From positions 1 through 64,000 of the forward strand of contig NZ_JBHSIS010000003.1 of the NCBI RefSeq assembly GCF_042653545.1: a stretch of 64,000 nt of DNA, written 5' to 3'. Origin of the DNA: Actinophytocola glycyrrhizae. GTDB taxonomy: Bacteria; Actinomycetota; Actinomycetes; Mycobacteriales; Pseudonocardiaceae. A program made the position numbers and the translations under genes. The notes under the pieces were generated by a model. That model was not told the DNA's origin. It ran no database searches and saw only the letters and a program-made list of their open reading frames with translations. This document shows, piece by piece, positions 24,718 to 33,374 of this stretch; the first letter of the stretch is position 1; each line of letters starts with the position of its first letter.

Positions 24718-25619
24718 GTGCCCCGCTTCCGGTAGGCGAGGCCAGCGGCGACGGCCCCGGCGACCGCACCCGCACCAAGCACAGAGGGAACCCCGATCTT
24801 CGCAGCCTTGCGGCCGGTACGGAAGTCGCGGATCTCCCAGCCCCGCTTGCGTGCGGCCTCCCGCAGGCTGCCGTCGGGGTTGACGGCGACGGCGGTGCCG
24901 ACGACCGACAGCATCGGCACGTCGTTCGCGGAGTCCGAGTAGGCGGTGCACCGGCGCAGGTTGAGTCCCTCGCGGGCGGCGAGCGCGCGGACGGCGTGCG
25001 CCTTGGCCGGCCCGTGCAGCATCTCGCCGACGAGCCTGCCCGTGTACACGCCGTTCTCGCTCTCGAGCACCGTGCCCAGCGCCCCGGTGAGCCCGAGACG
25101 GCGGGCGATGATCGTGGCCAGGTCGACGGGGGTCGCGGTGACCAGCCAGACCCGCTGCCCCGCGTCGAGGTGCATCTGCGCGAGCGAACGGGTGCCGGGC
25201 CAGATCTTGTCGGCCATCAGCTCGTCGTAGATCTCCTCGCCCAGCGCCATCAGCTCGGCCACCGAGTGCCCGGCGACGAACGACAGCCCCGACTCGCGCG
25301 CGTTGCGGATCCCGTCGTGGGTCTCCCGCCCACCGATCCGGAACACCACCTGCTGCAGCGCGAACCTGGCCAGGTCGGAGCTGGTGAAGAACTTCCGCGC
25401 GGCCATCCCACGGGCGAAGTGGAAGATCGACGCGCCCATCATCATCGTGTTGTCGACGTCGAAGAACGCCGCGGCGGTCAGGTCGACCGGCGGCGCGGGC
25501 CGGACCGTCGTCCGGTCGGCGTGCTCCAGCGCGACGGCCGCCTCGGCGGACGCCTCGCCCGCGATGGTGGCGATCTGCTCGCGCGCGGGCTCCTTCTCAC
25601 GGCCACGCCACAGGGACAC
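24714..25619 (-). CDS. HAD-IB family phosphatase (SerB1-like)
   Basis: A 301-residue HAD hydrolase: motif I AAFFDVDNTMMMGASIFHFA, motif II WLVTATPVDLA, and motif III-IV ARRLG..TAYSDSANDVPMLSVVG. The group includes phosphoserine phosphatase-like and lipid-phosphate enzymes; mycobacterial Rv0505c is annotated serB1, but the substrate is unproven. A C-terminal hydrophobic segment (VLGAGAVAGAVAAGLAYRKR) may anchor it in the membrane. GGAGG seven bases before the GTG at 25619 fixes the start. First gene of a three-gene minus operon. Confidence 0.85.
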   Translation of the reverse strand: MSLWRGREKEPAREQIATIAGEASAEAAVALEHADRTTVRPAPPVDLTAAAFFDVDNTMMMGASIFHFARGMAARKFFTSSDLARFALQQVVFRIGGRETHDGIRNARESGLSFVAGHSVAELMALGEEIYDELMADKIWPGTRSLAQMHLDAGQRVWLVTATPVDLATIIARRLGLTGALGTVLESENGVYTGRLVGEMLHGPAKAHAVRALAAREGLNLRRCTAYSDSANDVPMLSVVGTAVAVNPDGSLREAARKRGWEIRDFRTGRKAAKIGVPSVLGAGAVAGAVAAGLAYRKRGT

Positions 25620-25737
25620 GGCATCGCCTCCGCGGTCGATCGGACACCAGGTACTCCATCCAACAGCGTAGCGAGCGCGCCAGCCTGGAATTCGCCTGAT
25701 CCACGGCCCGCCCACCCACACCGGGCGGCGGGGTGGC

Positions 25738-26910
25738 TCAGCCGATGCTCAGTCCGGGCAGTCCGGGCAGCAGCGGAGGAAGCTCGAGCAGCGGCGGCTG
25801 ATCCGGCGTGCTCTCGGCAGGCGGTGTGGCCGGCGCGTCCTTCGGTGCGGGGACGGACGCCGTCGCGCCGGGGACCGGGACCAGGGGCAGGCCCGGGGTC
25901 GGCGTCGCGGGCGGCAGTTCGGGGCTGGGGGCCTGGGGGCCGGTCGGCGGCGCGGAACCGCCGGTGGGCGCGGGCACACTCGGGGCCCGCGTGCCGGAGG
26001 TGGGGGTGAGTGGCGGTCGCTCGCAGGTGCCGGTGGCGGGGAGCGCGCCGATGTCGTCGTGGGAGCCGGAGGTGATCTGGAAGCAGTCCATGCGGGCGGA
26101 GAGTGCTTCGGCCCTGGCCGTGATCTTGTCGAGGAGTGCGTGGGTGGCGCTCTCCCGGCTGCGGGCGGCCTCGGGCAGCCGGGGGGCGACGCCGGTCAGC
26201 CGGGCGGCCTGCTGGGCCGACCAGTCGCGGAGCGAACCGAGCAGGCGGCCGTCGGTGCCGGTGGCCAGTGCGATCAGCTGGCGGGAGCCCGCGGTGGCGT
26301 CGTTCTCGAAGTCGGTGAGTGCGGTGAGGTAGGCCCCGACGGGTGCGTCGCCGGGGTCGGGGTAGCGGCGGGCGAGCGTCTCGATCTCGCTGATCCTGGC
26401 GGCGGCGAACTCCAGGTGCTTGAGCGCCTTGGGCTCGTCGCCGAAGGTGAGGCCCAGTTCCGCGGCCTCCGCGCTGCGCTTGACGCCGTACAGCGCGTCG
26501 CCGGGCAGTGCGTCCCTCGCCATCAGCAGGCTCATCCCGGCAAGCGACCCGACCAGCGCGAGCACGGCCACCGCCGCGACGGCGAACCGGCCGCGCACCC
26601 CCGACAACGCCGCACGGCGGGACGCGCGGCCGGTCGCTCGGCTGTGGGGGCTGGACGGCCCCGGCCTGGACGCCGGTCTCCCGTCGCCGGGTCTGTCCCC
26701 GGCTCTGGCGGACCGTCCGGGTCTTGGTCTGTCCGCCCGCTCAGCGGGCACCACCGGTGCGGGTGGTGCCGTGACCTCGTCGTCCAGCGCGAGCAGGACG
26801 CGGTCGCGCATGCGCCTGCGTTCCTCGCCGGTCGGCGCGGTCAGTGGCACGAGCGAGTTCATGGCACGCACGACGGTGCGGTCGTGGTCGTCCCAGTTCT
26901 CGCCGTTCAC
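25738..26910 (-). CDS. DUF5667 membrane protein, probable anti-sigma factor (RsbN-like)
   Basis: A 390-residue protein: short N-terminal region (residues 1-45) that could hold the sigma-binding part, a Pro/Arg-rich linker, one membrane helix (about 108-130; FAVAAVAVLALVGSLAGMSL), the DUF5667 domain (ALPGDALYGVKRSAEAAELG to about residue 285), and an extracytoplasmic Pro/Thr/Ala-rich tail. In Streptomyces the DUF5667 protein RsbN sits beside and inhibits BldN. Here it follows the BldN-like sigma gene by 37 bases. GTG start at 26910. Confidence 0.78.
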   Translation of the reverse strand: MNGENWDDHDRTVVRAMNSLVPLTAPTGEERRRMRDRVLLALDDEVTAPPAPVVPAERADRPRPGRSARAGDRPGDGRPASRPGPSSPHSRATGRASRRAALSGVRGRFAVAAVAVLALVGSLAGMSLLMARDALPGDALYGVKRSAEAAELGLTFGDEPKALKHLEFAAARISEIETLARRYPDPGDAPVGAYLTALTDFENDATAGSRQLIALATGTDGRLLGSLRDWSAQQAARLTGVAPRLPEAARSRESATHALLDKITARAEALSARMDCFQITSGSHDDIGALPATGTCERPPLTPTSGTRAPSVPAPTGGSAPPTGPQAPSPELPPATPTPGLPLVPVPGATASVPAPKDAPATPPAESTPDQPPLLELPPLLPGLPGLSIG

Positions 26911-26947
26911 GTCTGGAAAACGATTCTCGGGTGCCAGAAGTTACGGT

Positions 26948-27583
26948 TCACCGGACCTCCGGGGGCAGGAGCTGCGCGAGCCTGCGCACCGCGCGGTGCT
27001 GCAGGGCCTTCACCGCGCCCTCGTTGCGGGCCATCACCGCCGCCGTCTCGGCGACCGACAGGCCCTGCAGGAACCGCAGCACGATGCATTCCCGCTGGTC
27101 GTCGCCCAGCTGGCGGACGCACTCGAGCAGCGCGTCCCTGGTCGCGCCCGCGAGCACCTGCTGCTCGGGGCCACCCTCTACCGGCCGCGAGTCGTCGATC
27201 TCCGCGGTGGTCACCTCGAGGCGGTAGCGGCTCGACTTCACGTGGTCGAGCACCAGGTTGCGGGCGATCGTCACGAACCAGGCGCCGACGTCGCGGCCCT
27301 GGTAGGTGACCGTCGCGATCTTGCGCAGCGCGCGCAGGAACGTCTCGCTGGTGACGTCCTCGGCCAGCTCCCGGTCGCCGACCCGGAACAGGACGTAGCG
27401 GAACACCACGTCGACGTACTTGTCGTAGAGCAGCGCGAACGCGGACCGGTCGCCTTCCTGGGCGGCGTGCACGAGCTCCCACGTCCCACCGGCCTCCGGT
27501 GGTTCCACGGCGGACTCCTGTCGCGAGATCCGGGCATCCCGCGCCCCCACTGCGTCCCGTTGAACTGGGCGCACGGACGGCAT
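26948..27583 (-). CDS. ECF RNA polymerase sigma factor, BldN-like
   Basis: A 211-residue sigma-70 family factor with regions 2 and 4 only: FALLYDKYVDVVFRYVLFRV, RELAEDVTSETFLRALRKIA, FVTIARNLVLDHVKSSRYRL and, for region 4, ERECIVLRFLQ-like ECIVLRFLQGLSVAETAAVM then NEGAVKALQHRAVRRL. VTIARNLV..DHxKSSRxRLEVTT is characteristic of BldN, which controls aerial development in Streptomyces. An N-terminal extension of about 35 residues precedes region 2. The frame stays open to 28168, but ATG 27583 is the reasonable start. Co-directional with the DUF5667 gene. Confidence 0.82.
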   Translation of the reverse strand: MPSVRPVQRDAVGARDARISRQESAVEPPEAGGTWELVHAAQEGDRSAFALLYDKYVDVVFRYVLFRVGDRELAEDVTSETFLRALRKIATVTYQGRDVGAWFVTIARNLVLDHVKSSRYRLEVTTAEIDDSRPVEGGPEQQVLAGATRDALLECVRQLGDDQRECIVLRFLQGLSVAETAAVMARNEGAVKALQHRAVRRLAQLLPPEVR

Positions 27584-27764
27584 GCTCGACTCCCTCGGCC
27601 GGGTCCTCCGCCGGGCCGCACCGCCCGGGGAGACCACAGCAGCATACGTGTGGTTACTGAATAGTAGGTAGTTCTCGCACCCTAGGGACGCATGACGGGG
27701 TCGACCATGACGTGAGTGAGTCGTGCCACACTGCCCCAAAGGCTGGTCGGAGGAGAGGTTTCCC

Positions 27765-29246
27765 ATGGTCGACACGCAGCGTGGCAACGTCGCCGACCTG
27801 GTGGCGGAGGCAGCGAGGAAGGCGCCCGGCCGGGTCGCCGTCGTCGACACCGCGTCGGGCCGCACCCTCACGTGGGAGCAGACGGACCGCGCGGTCGGCG
27901 CGTTCGCCGCACGGCTCGCCGCCGAGGGCGTCGAGGACGGCGACCGGGTGGCCATCGTGCTCGGCAACAGTGCCGAGTTCTGCGTCGCGCTGTTCGGGGT
28001 GTTGCGGGCCGGTGGCATCGCGGTCCCCGCGGCCGCGCGGTCCCCGGAGCTGCCCCGGCTGCTCGGCGACAGCGGCGCGCGGTTCGTGGTCGGCGACGAC
28101 TTCCCGGCCCCCGACCTGGACGCCACCGCCGACGAGCCGCACACCACCACGCGGGGCGGCGAGGACATCGCCGTCCTCTGCTACACCTCCGGCACGGCGG
28201 GCGTGCCCCGCGGCGTGATGCTCTCGCACCGCGCGCTGCTGTCCAACGTCGACCAGTGCGCCCGGCTGCAGCCGGCACCGGTGACCGCGAACGACCGCGT
28301 GCTGCTGGTGGTCCCGCTGTTCCACCTCTACGGCCTGGGCCCCGGCCTGCTGCAGGTCGCCGCCGCCGGCGCGACGGCCGTGCTGCTGGAGACCTTCGGC
28401 ACGGAACGCGCGCTGACCGTGTGCGCGCAGCACCGGGTGACCGCGCTGGTCGGGGTGCCCGCGATGTACCAGGCGCTGTCCGTGGCCAGCCCGGACCGGC
28501 TCGCGGAGGGCCTGTCCACGGTCCGGCTGTTCACCTCGGGCGCCGCGCCGCTCGCCCCCGCGGTGCTCGCCGCGATCACGCAGGCGACCGGCCTGCCCGT
28601 GTACGAGGGCTACGGCCTCACCGAGACCGGCCCGGTGCTCACGTCGACGCTGGTCGGCGGGGTCGCGAAGCCGGGGTCGGTCGGCCGCCCGCTGCCCGGC
28701 GTCGAGCTGGTGCTGGTCGACAGCGACGGCCGCCCGGTCGGCGCGCCGGCGGACCCGGACGAGACCGAGTGGTTCGACGGCGACGAGTTCGAGACCGGCC
28801 GCGTCGCCGCCCGCGGCCCGAACCTGTTCAGCGGCTACTGGCCCGACGGCGCGCACGGGCCGGACGAGGACGGCTGGTTCCGCACCGGCGACGTCGGCTA
28901 CCTCGACGCCGAGGGTGACCTGCACCTCGTCGACCGCGCGAACGACCTGATCATCGTGAACGGCTTCAACGTGTACCCGAAGGAAGTCGAGCAGGTGCTC
29001 GACGAGCTGCCGCAGGTGGCCGAGGCCGCCGCGGTCGGCGTCCCGGACGAGCGCACGGGCGAGCAGGTGATCGCGGTCGTCGTGCTGCGCGAGGGCGCGA
29101 CGCTGAGCGAGGAGGAGGTCCGCGACCACTGCGCGGAGCGGCTCGCGCGGTTCAAGGTGCCAAGGGCCGTGCGGATCGTCGACGAGCTGCCCCACTCGGC
29201 GACGGGGAAGGTCCGCCGCGCGTCGCTGCGGGGTAGCGTCGCGTGA
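27765..29246 (+). CDS. AMP-dependent acyl-CoA synthetase (FadD-like)
   Basis: A 493-residue adenylate-forming ligase: P-loop-like VLCYTSGTAGVPRGVMLSHR, TSGAAPLAP, YEGYGLTETGPVLTS, WFRTGDVGYLDAEGDLHLVD, and the catalytic lysine motif HSATGKVRRASLRG at the C-terminus. Presumably makes an acyl-CoA from a fatty or aryl acid; substrate not known. GGAGGAGAGG precedes the ATG at 27765. The glutaredoxin-like gene follows with a one-base gap, so they share a transcript. Divergent from the BldN-like gene over 181 bases rich in -10-like TAG/TAT words. Confidence 0.87.
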   Translation: MVDTQRGNVADLVAEAARKAPGRVAVVDTASGRTLTWEQTDRAVGAFAARLAAEGVEDGDRVAIVLGNSAEFCVALFGVLRAGGIAVPAAARSPELPRLLGDSGARFVVGDDFPAPDLDATADEPHTTTRGGEDIAVLCYTSGTAGVPRGVMLSHRALLSNVDQCARLQPAPVTANDRVLLVVPLFHLYGLGPGLLQVAAAGATAVLLETFGTERALTVCAQHRVTALVGVPAMYQALSVASPDRLAEGLSTVRLFTSGAAPLAPAVLAAITQATGLPVYEGYGLTETGPVLTSTLVGGVAKPGSVGRPLPGVELVLVDSDGRPVGAPADPDETEWFDGDEFETGRVAARGPNLFSGYWPDGAHGPDEDGWFRTGDVGYLDAEGDLHLVDRANDLIIVNGFNVYPKEVEQVLDELPQVAEAAAVGVPDERTGEQVIAVVVLREGATLSEEEVRDHCAERLARFKVPRAVRIVDELPHSATGKVRRASLRGSVA

Positions 29247-29247
29247 C

Positions 29248-29478
29248 GTGGTGACTGTGGTTTCCAGGCAGGGCTGCCACCTGTGCGAGGTGGCCGAGGC
29301 CGAGGTGGCGCGCATCTGCGCCGAGCTGGACGTGCCGTGGGAGGTCACGGACGTGGACGCCGACCCGGAGCTGCGTGCCGAGTACGGCGACCAGGTCCCG
29401 GTGATCCTGATCGACGGCCGGGAGCACGGCTACTGGCGCGTCGAGGAGGACCGCTTCCGCGCCGCGCTGAAGGGGTAA
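29248..29478 (+). CDS. Glutaredoxin-like (DUF836/thioredoxin-fold) protein
   Basis: A 76-residue thioredoxin fold with the redox pair CHLC at the first helix (VVSRQGCHLCEVAEAEVARI), the cis-proline QVPVILIDGRE, and a terminal FRAALKG helix. In mycobacteria the counterpart (Rv0508) lies just upstream of hemA, as here with one insertion. A thiol-disulfide role using mycothiol is plausible but not shown. Confidence 0.85.
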   Translation: MVTVVSRQGCHLCEVAEAEVARICAELDVPWEVTDVDADPELRAEYGDQVPVILIDGREHGYWRVEEDRFRAALKG

Positions 29479-29500
29479 GAAGCCCGTAACCGGTTTTGGG

Positions 29501-31090
29501 TTGAACCGGGTGGCCCTCGGCGACGAACGTGGGGGTGTGCAGCTCGATACCCGCCCGGCCGCGGCGCCGACGCCCGCGAGCCGGCTGCCGAGAGGACGCG
29601 CGATCTCCGTCGCGGTCGTCTCGCTCCTCGCCGCGCTCGCCGCCGGGCACCTGGTCGCCGGGTTCGTCGGGGCCGGTGCGTCCCCGTTCCTCGCGGTCGG
29701 CAACTGGGTGCGGGACAACTCGCCGCACGCCGTGGTCGAGTGGGCCAAGGCCACGTTCGGCACCGCGGACAAGACCGTCCTGTTCATCGGCGTCGCGGTC
29801 GTCGTGCTCGGGGTGACCGCCGTGGCCGGGCTGCTGTCCCGCGACCGGCCGACACCCGGTCTCGTCGTCGCCGCGGTGCTCGGCGTGCTCGGGTTCCTCG
29901 CCGTCCTCACCCGCGCCGACCTCGGGCAGCTGGCCATCGCCGCGCCCGCGGCCGCCATGGTCGCCGGCCTCGTCGTCTTCAACTGGCTGCACGGCAAGGC
30001 CCAGCCGGCCGAGCAGGACCGGGAGAGCCGCAGGTCGTTCCTGCGGGCGGGGGCGGGGGTGGTGCTCGGCGCCGGGGTGCTCGGCACGGTCGGTCAGCTG
30101 ACCGGCAGCCGCGTCGACGTCGAGGCGTCGCGGGCGGCCGTCGGCAGGCTCACCCCGGCCAGCCCCGCGCCGAAGCTCCCGCCGCGCGCCGACTTCGCCG
30201 CCGACGGCACGGCCAGGTTCATCACGGGCAACCGCGACTTCTACCGCATCGACACCGCGCTGACGCTGCCCCGGCTCACCGCGCGGGACTGGCGGCTGCG
30301 GATCCACGGCCTGGTCGACGAGCCCGTCGAGTTCACGTTCGCCGACATCCGGGGGCGGCGCCTGATCGAACGCCCGGTCACGCTGGCCTGCGTGTCCAAC
30401 GAGGTCGGCGGCGGCCTGATCTCCACCGCGAACTGGATCGGGGTGCCGCTGCGCGAGCTGCTGCTCGAAGCCGGCGTCAAACCGGGCGCCGACCAGCTGT
30501 TCTCCACCAGCACCGACGGCTTCACCGCGGGCACGCCCGTCGACGCGCTGCTGGACCCCGACCGCGGCGCCATGCTCGCCATCGGCATGAACGGCGAACC
30601 GCTGCCGCAGGAGCACGGCTTCCCGGCCCGCATGGTCGTCCCCGGCCTGTACGGCTACGTCTCGGCCACCAAGTGGGTCGTGGACATGGAGCTGACCACC
30701 TTCGCCGACAAGCAGGGCTACTGGATCCCGCGTGGCTGGTCGGCCAGGGGGCCGATCAAGACCCAGTCCCGCATCGACAGCCCGCGCGACGGCTTCGACC
30801 TGCCCCGGGGCGCGAACACGGTCGCGGGGGTCGCGTGGGCGCAGACGATCGGCGTCCGCCAGGTGGCGGTCCGCGTCGACGACGGCGAGTGGCACCGCGC
30901 CGAGCTGGGCGCCGAGGTCGGCCTCAACACGTGGCGCATGTGGCGGGTCACGCTCGACCTGGAGCCGGGAGAGCGCACCATCCAGGTCCGCGCCACCGAC
31001 AACCGGGGCCACACGCAGACCGACGCGGAGGCGCCGCCCGCACCGGATGGCGCCACCGGGTGGCACACCGTCCGCGTGGCGGTCCACTGA
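29501..31090 (+). CDS. Molybdopterin-dependent oxidoreductase, sulfite-oxidase type, with N-terminal membrane domain
   Basis: About 529 residues. Four to five membrane helices (residues 35-165) are followed by a twin-arginine-like SRRSFLRAG plus hydrophobic stretch (about 175-200), then the sulfite oxidase/YedY molybdopterin fold: LTLPRLTARDWRLRIHGLVD, the Mo-ligand cysteine in VTLACVSNEVGGG, WIGVPLRELL, HGFPARMVVPGLYGYVSATK and a C-terminal Mo-co dimerisation domain (AGVAWAQTIGVRQVAVRVDD). The catalytic domain would face outside. The start is unsure: TTG 29501, GTG 29510 or GTG 29537, none with a good ribosome site. Physiological substrate unknown. Confidence 0.82.
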   Translation: MNRVALGDERGGVQLDTRPAAAPTPASRLPRGRAISVAVVSLLAALAAGHLVAGFVGAGASPFLAVGNWVRDNSPHAVVEWAKATFGTADKTVLFIGVAVVVLGVTAVAGLLSRDRPTPGLVVAAVLGVLGFLAVLTRADLGQLAIAAPAAAMVAGLVVFNWLHGKAQPAEQDRESRRSFLRAGAGVVLGAGVLGTVGQLTGSRVDVEASRAAVGRLTPASPAPKLPPRADFAADGTARFITGNRDFYRIDTALTLPRLTARDWRLRIHGLVDEPVEFTFADIRGRRLIERPVTLACVSNEVGGGLISTANWIGVPLRELLLEAGVKPGADQLFSTSTDGFTAGTPVDALLDPDRGAMLAIGMNGEPLPQEHGFPARMVVPGLYGYVSATKWVVDMELTTFADKQGYWIPRGWSARGPIKTQSRIDSPRDGFDLPRGANTVAGVAWAQTIGVRQVAVRVDDGEWHRAELGAEVGLNTWRMWRVTLDLEPGERTIQVRATDNRGHTQTDAEAPPAPDGATGWHTVRVAVH

Positions 31091-31161
31091 CGGTCCAGGG
31101 TCGCGTTACCCGCGGTTGCCAGACTCGGAGACAGGCGCGAAACCGCCGCTCACCGGCGACT

Positions 31162-31190
31162 TTGTGCCTGCGTTCACAAGCGGCTACCGT
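31162..31190 (+). promoter_or_regulatory. Rex operator overlapping the rex-hem promoter
   Basis: TTGTGCCTGCGTTCACAA (31162-31179) matches the Rex-binding consensus TTGTGAA-n4-TTCACAA, with a perfect right half and two changes in the left half. The same left half gives a -35 TTGTGC, followed after 17 bases by a -10 TACCGT (31185-31190). A repressor bound here would block the promoter, as for the Streptomyces coelicolor rex-hemACD operon. Upstream lies the end of the oxidoreductase gene. Confidence 0.75.
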
Positions 31191-31230
31191 ATGAATGATC
31201 CCAGGGGCGAGTCTTTCGAGGAGTATCAGC

Positions 31231-32079
31231 GTGGCGCAGCGTGGCCAGACTGGCGCGAACGGTAGAAAGCCAGTTCCCGCTGAGAACGCTGCGGAGGTCA
31301 CCGCCCCCATGCCACCCCTGGCCAACGGTCAGGGAGCGCTCTCCCCGCGGGCGATCCCCGAGGCGGCCGTCGCGCGCCTCGCGGTCTACCTGCGCGTTCT
31401 GTCCGGCATGAAGGAGCAGGGCATCACCACGGTGTCCAGCGAGGAGCTGTCGGTCGCGGCAGGCGTGAACTCCGCGAAGCTCCGCAAGGACCTCTCCTAC
31501 ATCGGCACCTACGGCACCCGTGGCGTCGGTTACGAGGTCGAGGTCCTCATCGACCAGATCGAACGTGTTCTCGGCCTCACCCGTGAGCAGAGCGTGGCAG
31601 TAGTCGGCATCGGTAACCTCGGACACGCACTCGCCAACTACGGCGGGTTCCCTGGCAGAGGTTTCCCGGTGACCGCACTCTTCGACGTCGACCCCGACCT
31701 GATGGGCGTGCCCGTCGGTGGGATCCCGGTCCACCACATCGACGACATCTCGTCGGTGTGCGCGGCCAAGGAGATCACCATCGGCGTCATCGCCACCCCG
31801 CCGGCCGCCGCGCAGGTCGTGTGCGACCGGCTGGTGCAGGCCGGTGTCGAGTGCATCCTGAACTTCGCCCCGGTGGTGCTGCAGGTGCCCGAGACGGTGG
31901 AGGTCCGCAAGGTGGACCTGGCCGTCGAGCTGCAGATCCTGTCGTTCCACCAGGCCAGGCGCGCGGACAGCGCTCCCTCCGGGGAGACCGCACCGCAGCC
32001 CAGGGGCAACGGTCGGGTCACCGGTTCGCCGCGCCACAGTGTCGAGAACAGGCCGAACGGGGCGGTGGTCAGACGATGA
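31231..32079 (+). CDS. rex: Redox-sensing transcriptional repressor Rex
   Basis: Rex senses NADH/NAD+ and represses respiratory genes when NADH is high. The 282-residue protein has an N-terminal winged helix (about 40-105: ALSPRAIPEAAVARLAVYLR, then SVAAGVNSAKLRKDLSYIG), the Rossmann loop VAVVGIGNLGHALANYGGF, and the C-terminal LQILSFHQARR swap helix. GAGGAG seven bases before GTG 31231 sets the start; an in-frame ATG at 31195 is less likely. The stop overlaps hemA (ATGA), so rex, hemA and hemC are translationally coupled and autoregulated through the site at 31162. Confidence 0.95.
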   Translation: MAQRGQTGANGRKPVPAENAAEVTAPMPPLANGQGALSPRAIPEAAVARLAVYLRVLSGMKEQGITTVSSEELSVAAGVNSAKLRKDLSYIGTYGTRGVGYEVEVLIDQIERVLGLTREQSVAVVGIGNLGHALANYGGFPGRGFPVTALFDVDPDLMGVPVGGIPVHHIDDISSVCAAKEITIGVIATPPAAAQVVCDRLVQAGVECILNFAPVVLQVPETVEVRKVDLAVELQILSFHQARRADSAPSGETAPQPRGNGRVTGSPRHSVENRPNGAVVRR

Positions 32080-33374
32080 GTGTGCTGGCGGTCGGTGTCT
32101 CACACCGGTCGGCGGACGTGCGGGTGCTCGAGCGCGCGACGGTTCCGCCCGGCGAGGTCACCAAGGTGCTCGACGAGCTGATGCGCTGCCAGCACGTCGT
32201 CGAGGCCACATTGGTCACGACCTGCAACCGGGTCGAGGTCTACACGGTCGTGGACGCGTTCCACGCCGGTCTCTCCGACGTCGTCGGCGTCCTGGGCAGG
32301 CACTCCGGCCTCGACGTGACCGAACTGTACGAGCACCTCTACGTGCACTACGCGGCGGCCGCCGCCGAGCACCTGTTCCGGGTGAGCGCGGGCCTCGACT
32401 CGATGGTCGTCGGCGAGGCGCAGATCCTCGGCCAGGTCCGCACGGCGTACAACACCGCACGCGAGGCGGGCACCGCTGGCCGCACGCTCCACGAGCTCTT
32501 CCAGCGCGCGCTGCGGGTCGGCAAGCGCGTCCACGCCGAGACGGGTCTGGACGCGGCCGGTGGCTCCGTGGTGTCCGAGGCGCTGGCCGACGCCGACCGC
32601 GTGCTTGGCGGGCTCGACGGCCGCCGCGCGCTGATCGTCGGCGCGGGTTCGATGGGCGGGCTGTCCGCCGCCGCGCTGCGCCGCGCGGGCATCGGCGAGA
32701 TCGTGATCGCCAACCGCACGGTCGGCACCGGCGCCCGGCTCGCGCAGCTGCAGCTGGAGCAGGGCACCCCGGCCCGCGCGGTGGGTCTCGACGACCTGCC
32801 CGCGCACCTCGCGGCAGCCGACGTCGTGGTGGCGTGCACCGGCGCGACCGACACGGTGGTCGACGCGAGCATGGTGGCCGACCGGGTCCGCCCGCTGGTC
32901 GTGTGCGACCTCGGCCTGCCGAGGGACGTGGCCGCGGACGTGGCCGACGTGCGTGGCGTGACGATCGTCGACCTGGAGAGCCTGCAGCGGCGGCTGGTCG
33001 CCGCGCCAAGCGGCCTGGACACCCGGCGGGCTGGCGAGATCGTCGCCGACGAGGTCGCCGCCTACCTCGCGACCCAGCGGTCCGCGGCGGTCACGCCGAC
33101 CGTCACCGCGCTGCGCCGCCGCGCCGCCGAGGTGGTCGACGCCGAGCTGCTGCGCCTGGACTCCCGGCTCGAGATGGGCGCCTCGGCGCGCGCCGAGGTC
33201 GCGCAGACCGTGCGCCGCGTGGTGGACAAGCTCCTGCACGCGCCGACCGTGCGCGTGAAGGAGCTGGCCTCGGGCCCCAACGGCGTCGAGTACGCGGAGG
33301 CGCTGCGCGAGCTGTTCCTGCTCGACCCGGCCGCGCCGACCGCCATCAGCCGAGTGGATGGTGAGACACGGTGA
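32076..33374 (+). CDS. hemA: Glutamyl-tRNA reductase
   Basis: First committed step of heme synthesis by the C5 route: glutamyl-tRNA to glutamate-1-semialdehyde. The 432-residue protein has catalytic Cys50 in LVTTCNRVEVY, SGLDSMVVGEAQILGQ, the NADPH site ALIVGAGSMGGLSAAALRRA, IANRTVG, and the C-terminal dimerisation helices. It overlaps rex and hemC by four bases each. Expected to be induced when Rex is released. Confidence 0.97.
   Translation: MSVLAVGVSHRSADVRVLERATVPPGEVTKVLDELMRCQHVVEATLVTTCNRVEVYTVVDAFHAGLSDVVGVLGRHSGLDVTELYEHLYVHYAAAAAEHLFRVSAGLDSMVVGEAQILGQVRTAYNTAREAGTAGRTLHELFQRALRVGKRVHAETGLDAAGGSVVSEALADADRVLGGLDGRRALIVGAGSMGGLSAAALRRAGIGEIVIANRTVGTGARLAQLQLEQGTPARAVGLDDLPAHLAAADVVVACTGATDTVVDASMVADRVRPLVVCDLGLPRDVAADVADVRGVTIVDLESLQRRLVAAPSGLDTRRAGEIVADEVAAYLATQRSAAVTPTVTALRRRAAEVVDAELLRLDSRLEMGASARAEVAQTVRRVVDKLLHAPTVRVKELASGPNGVEYAEALRELFLLDPAAPTAISRVDGETR

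Noticed and set aside
27584..28168. N-terminal extension of the BldN-like sigma factor
   Set aside because: The added residues are antisense to the acyl-CoA synthetase gene and Ser/Arg/Thr-rich without conserved character.
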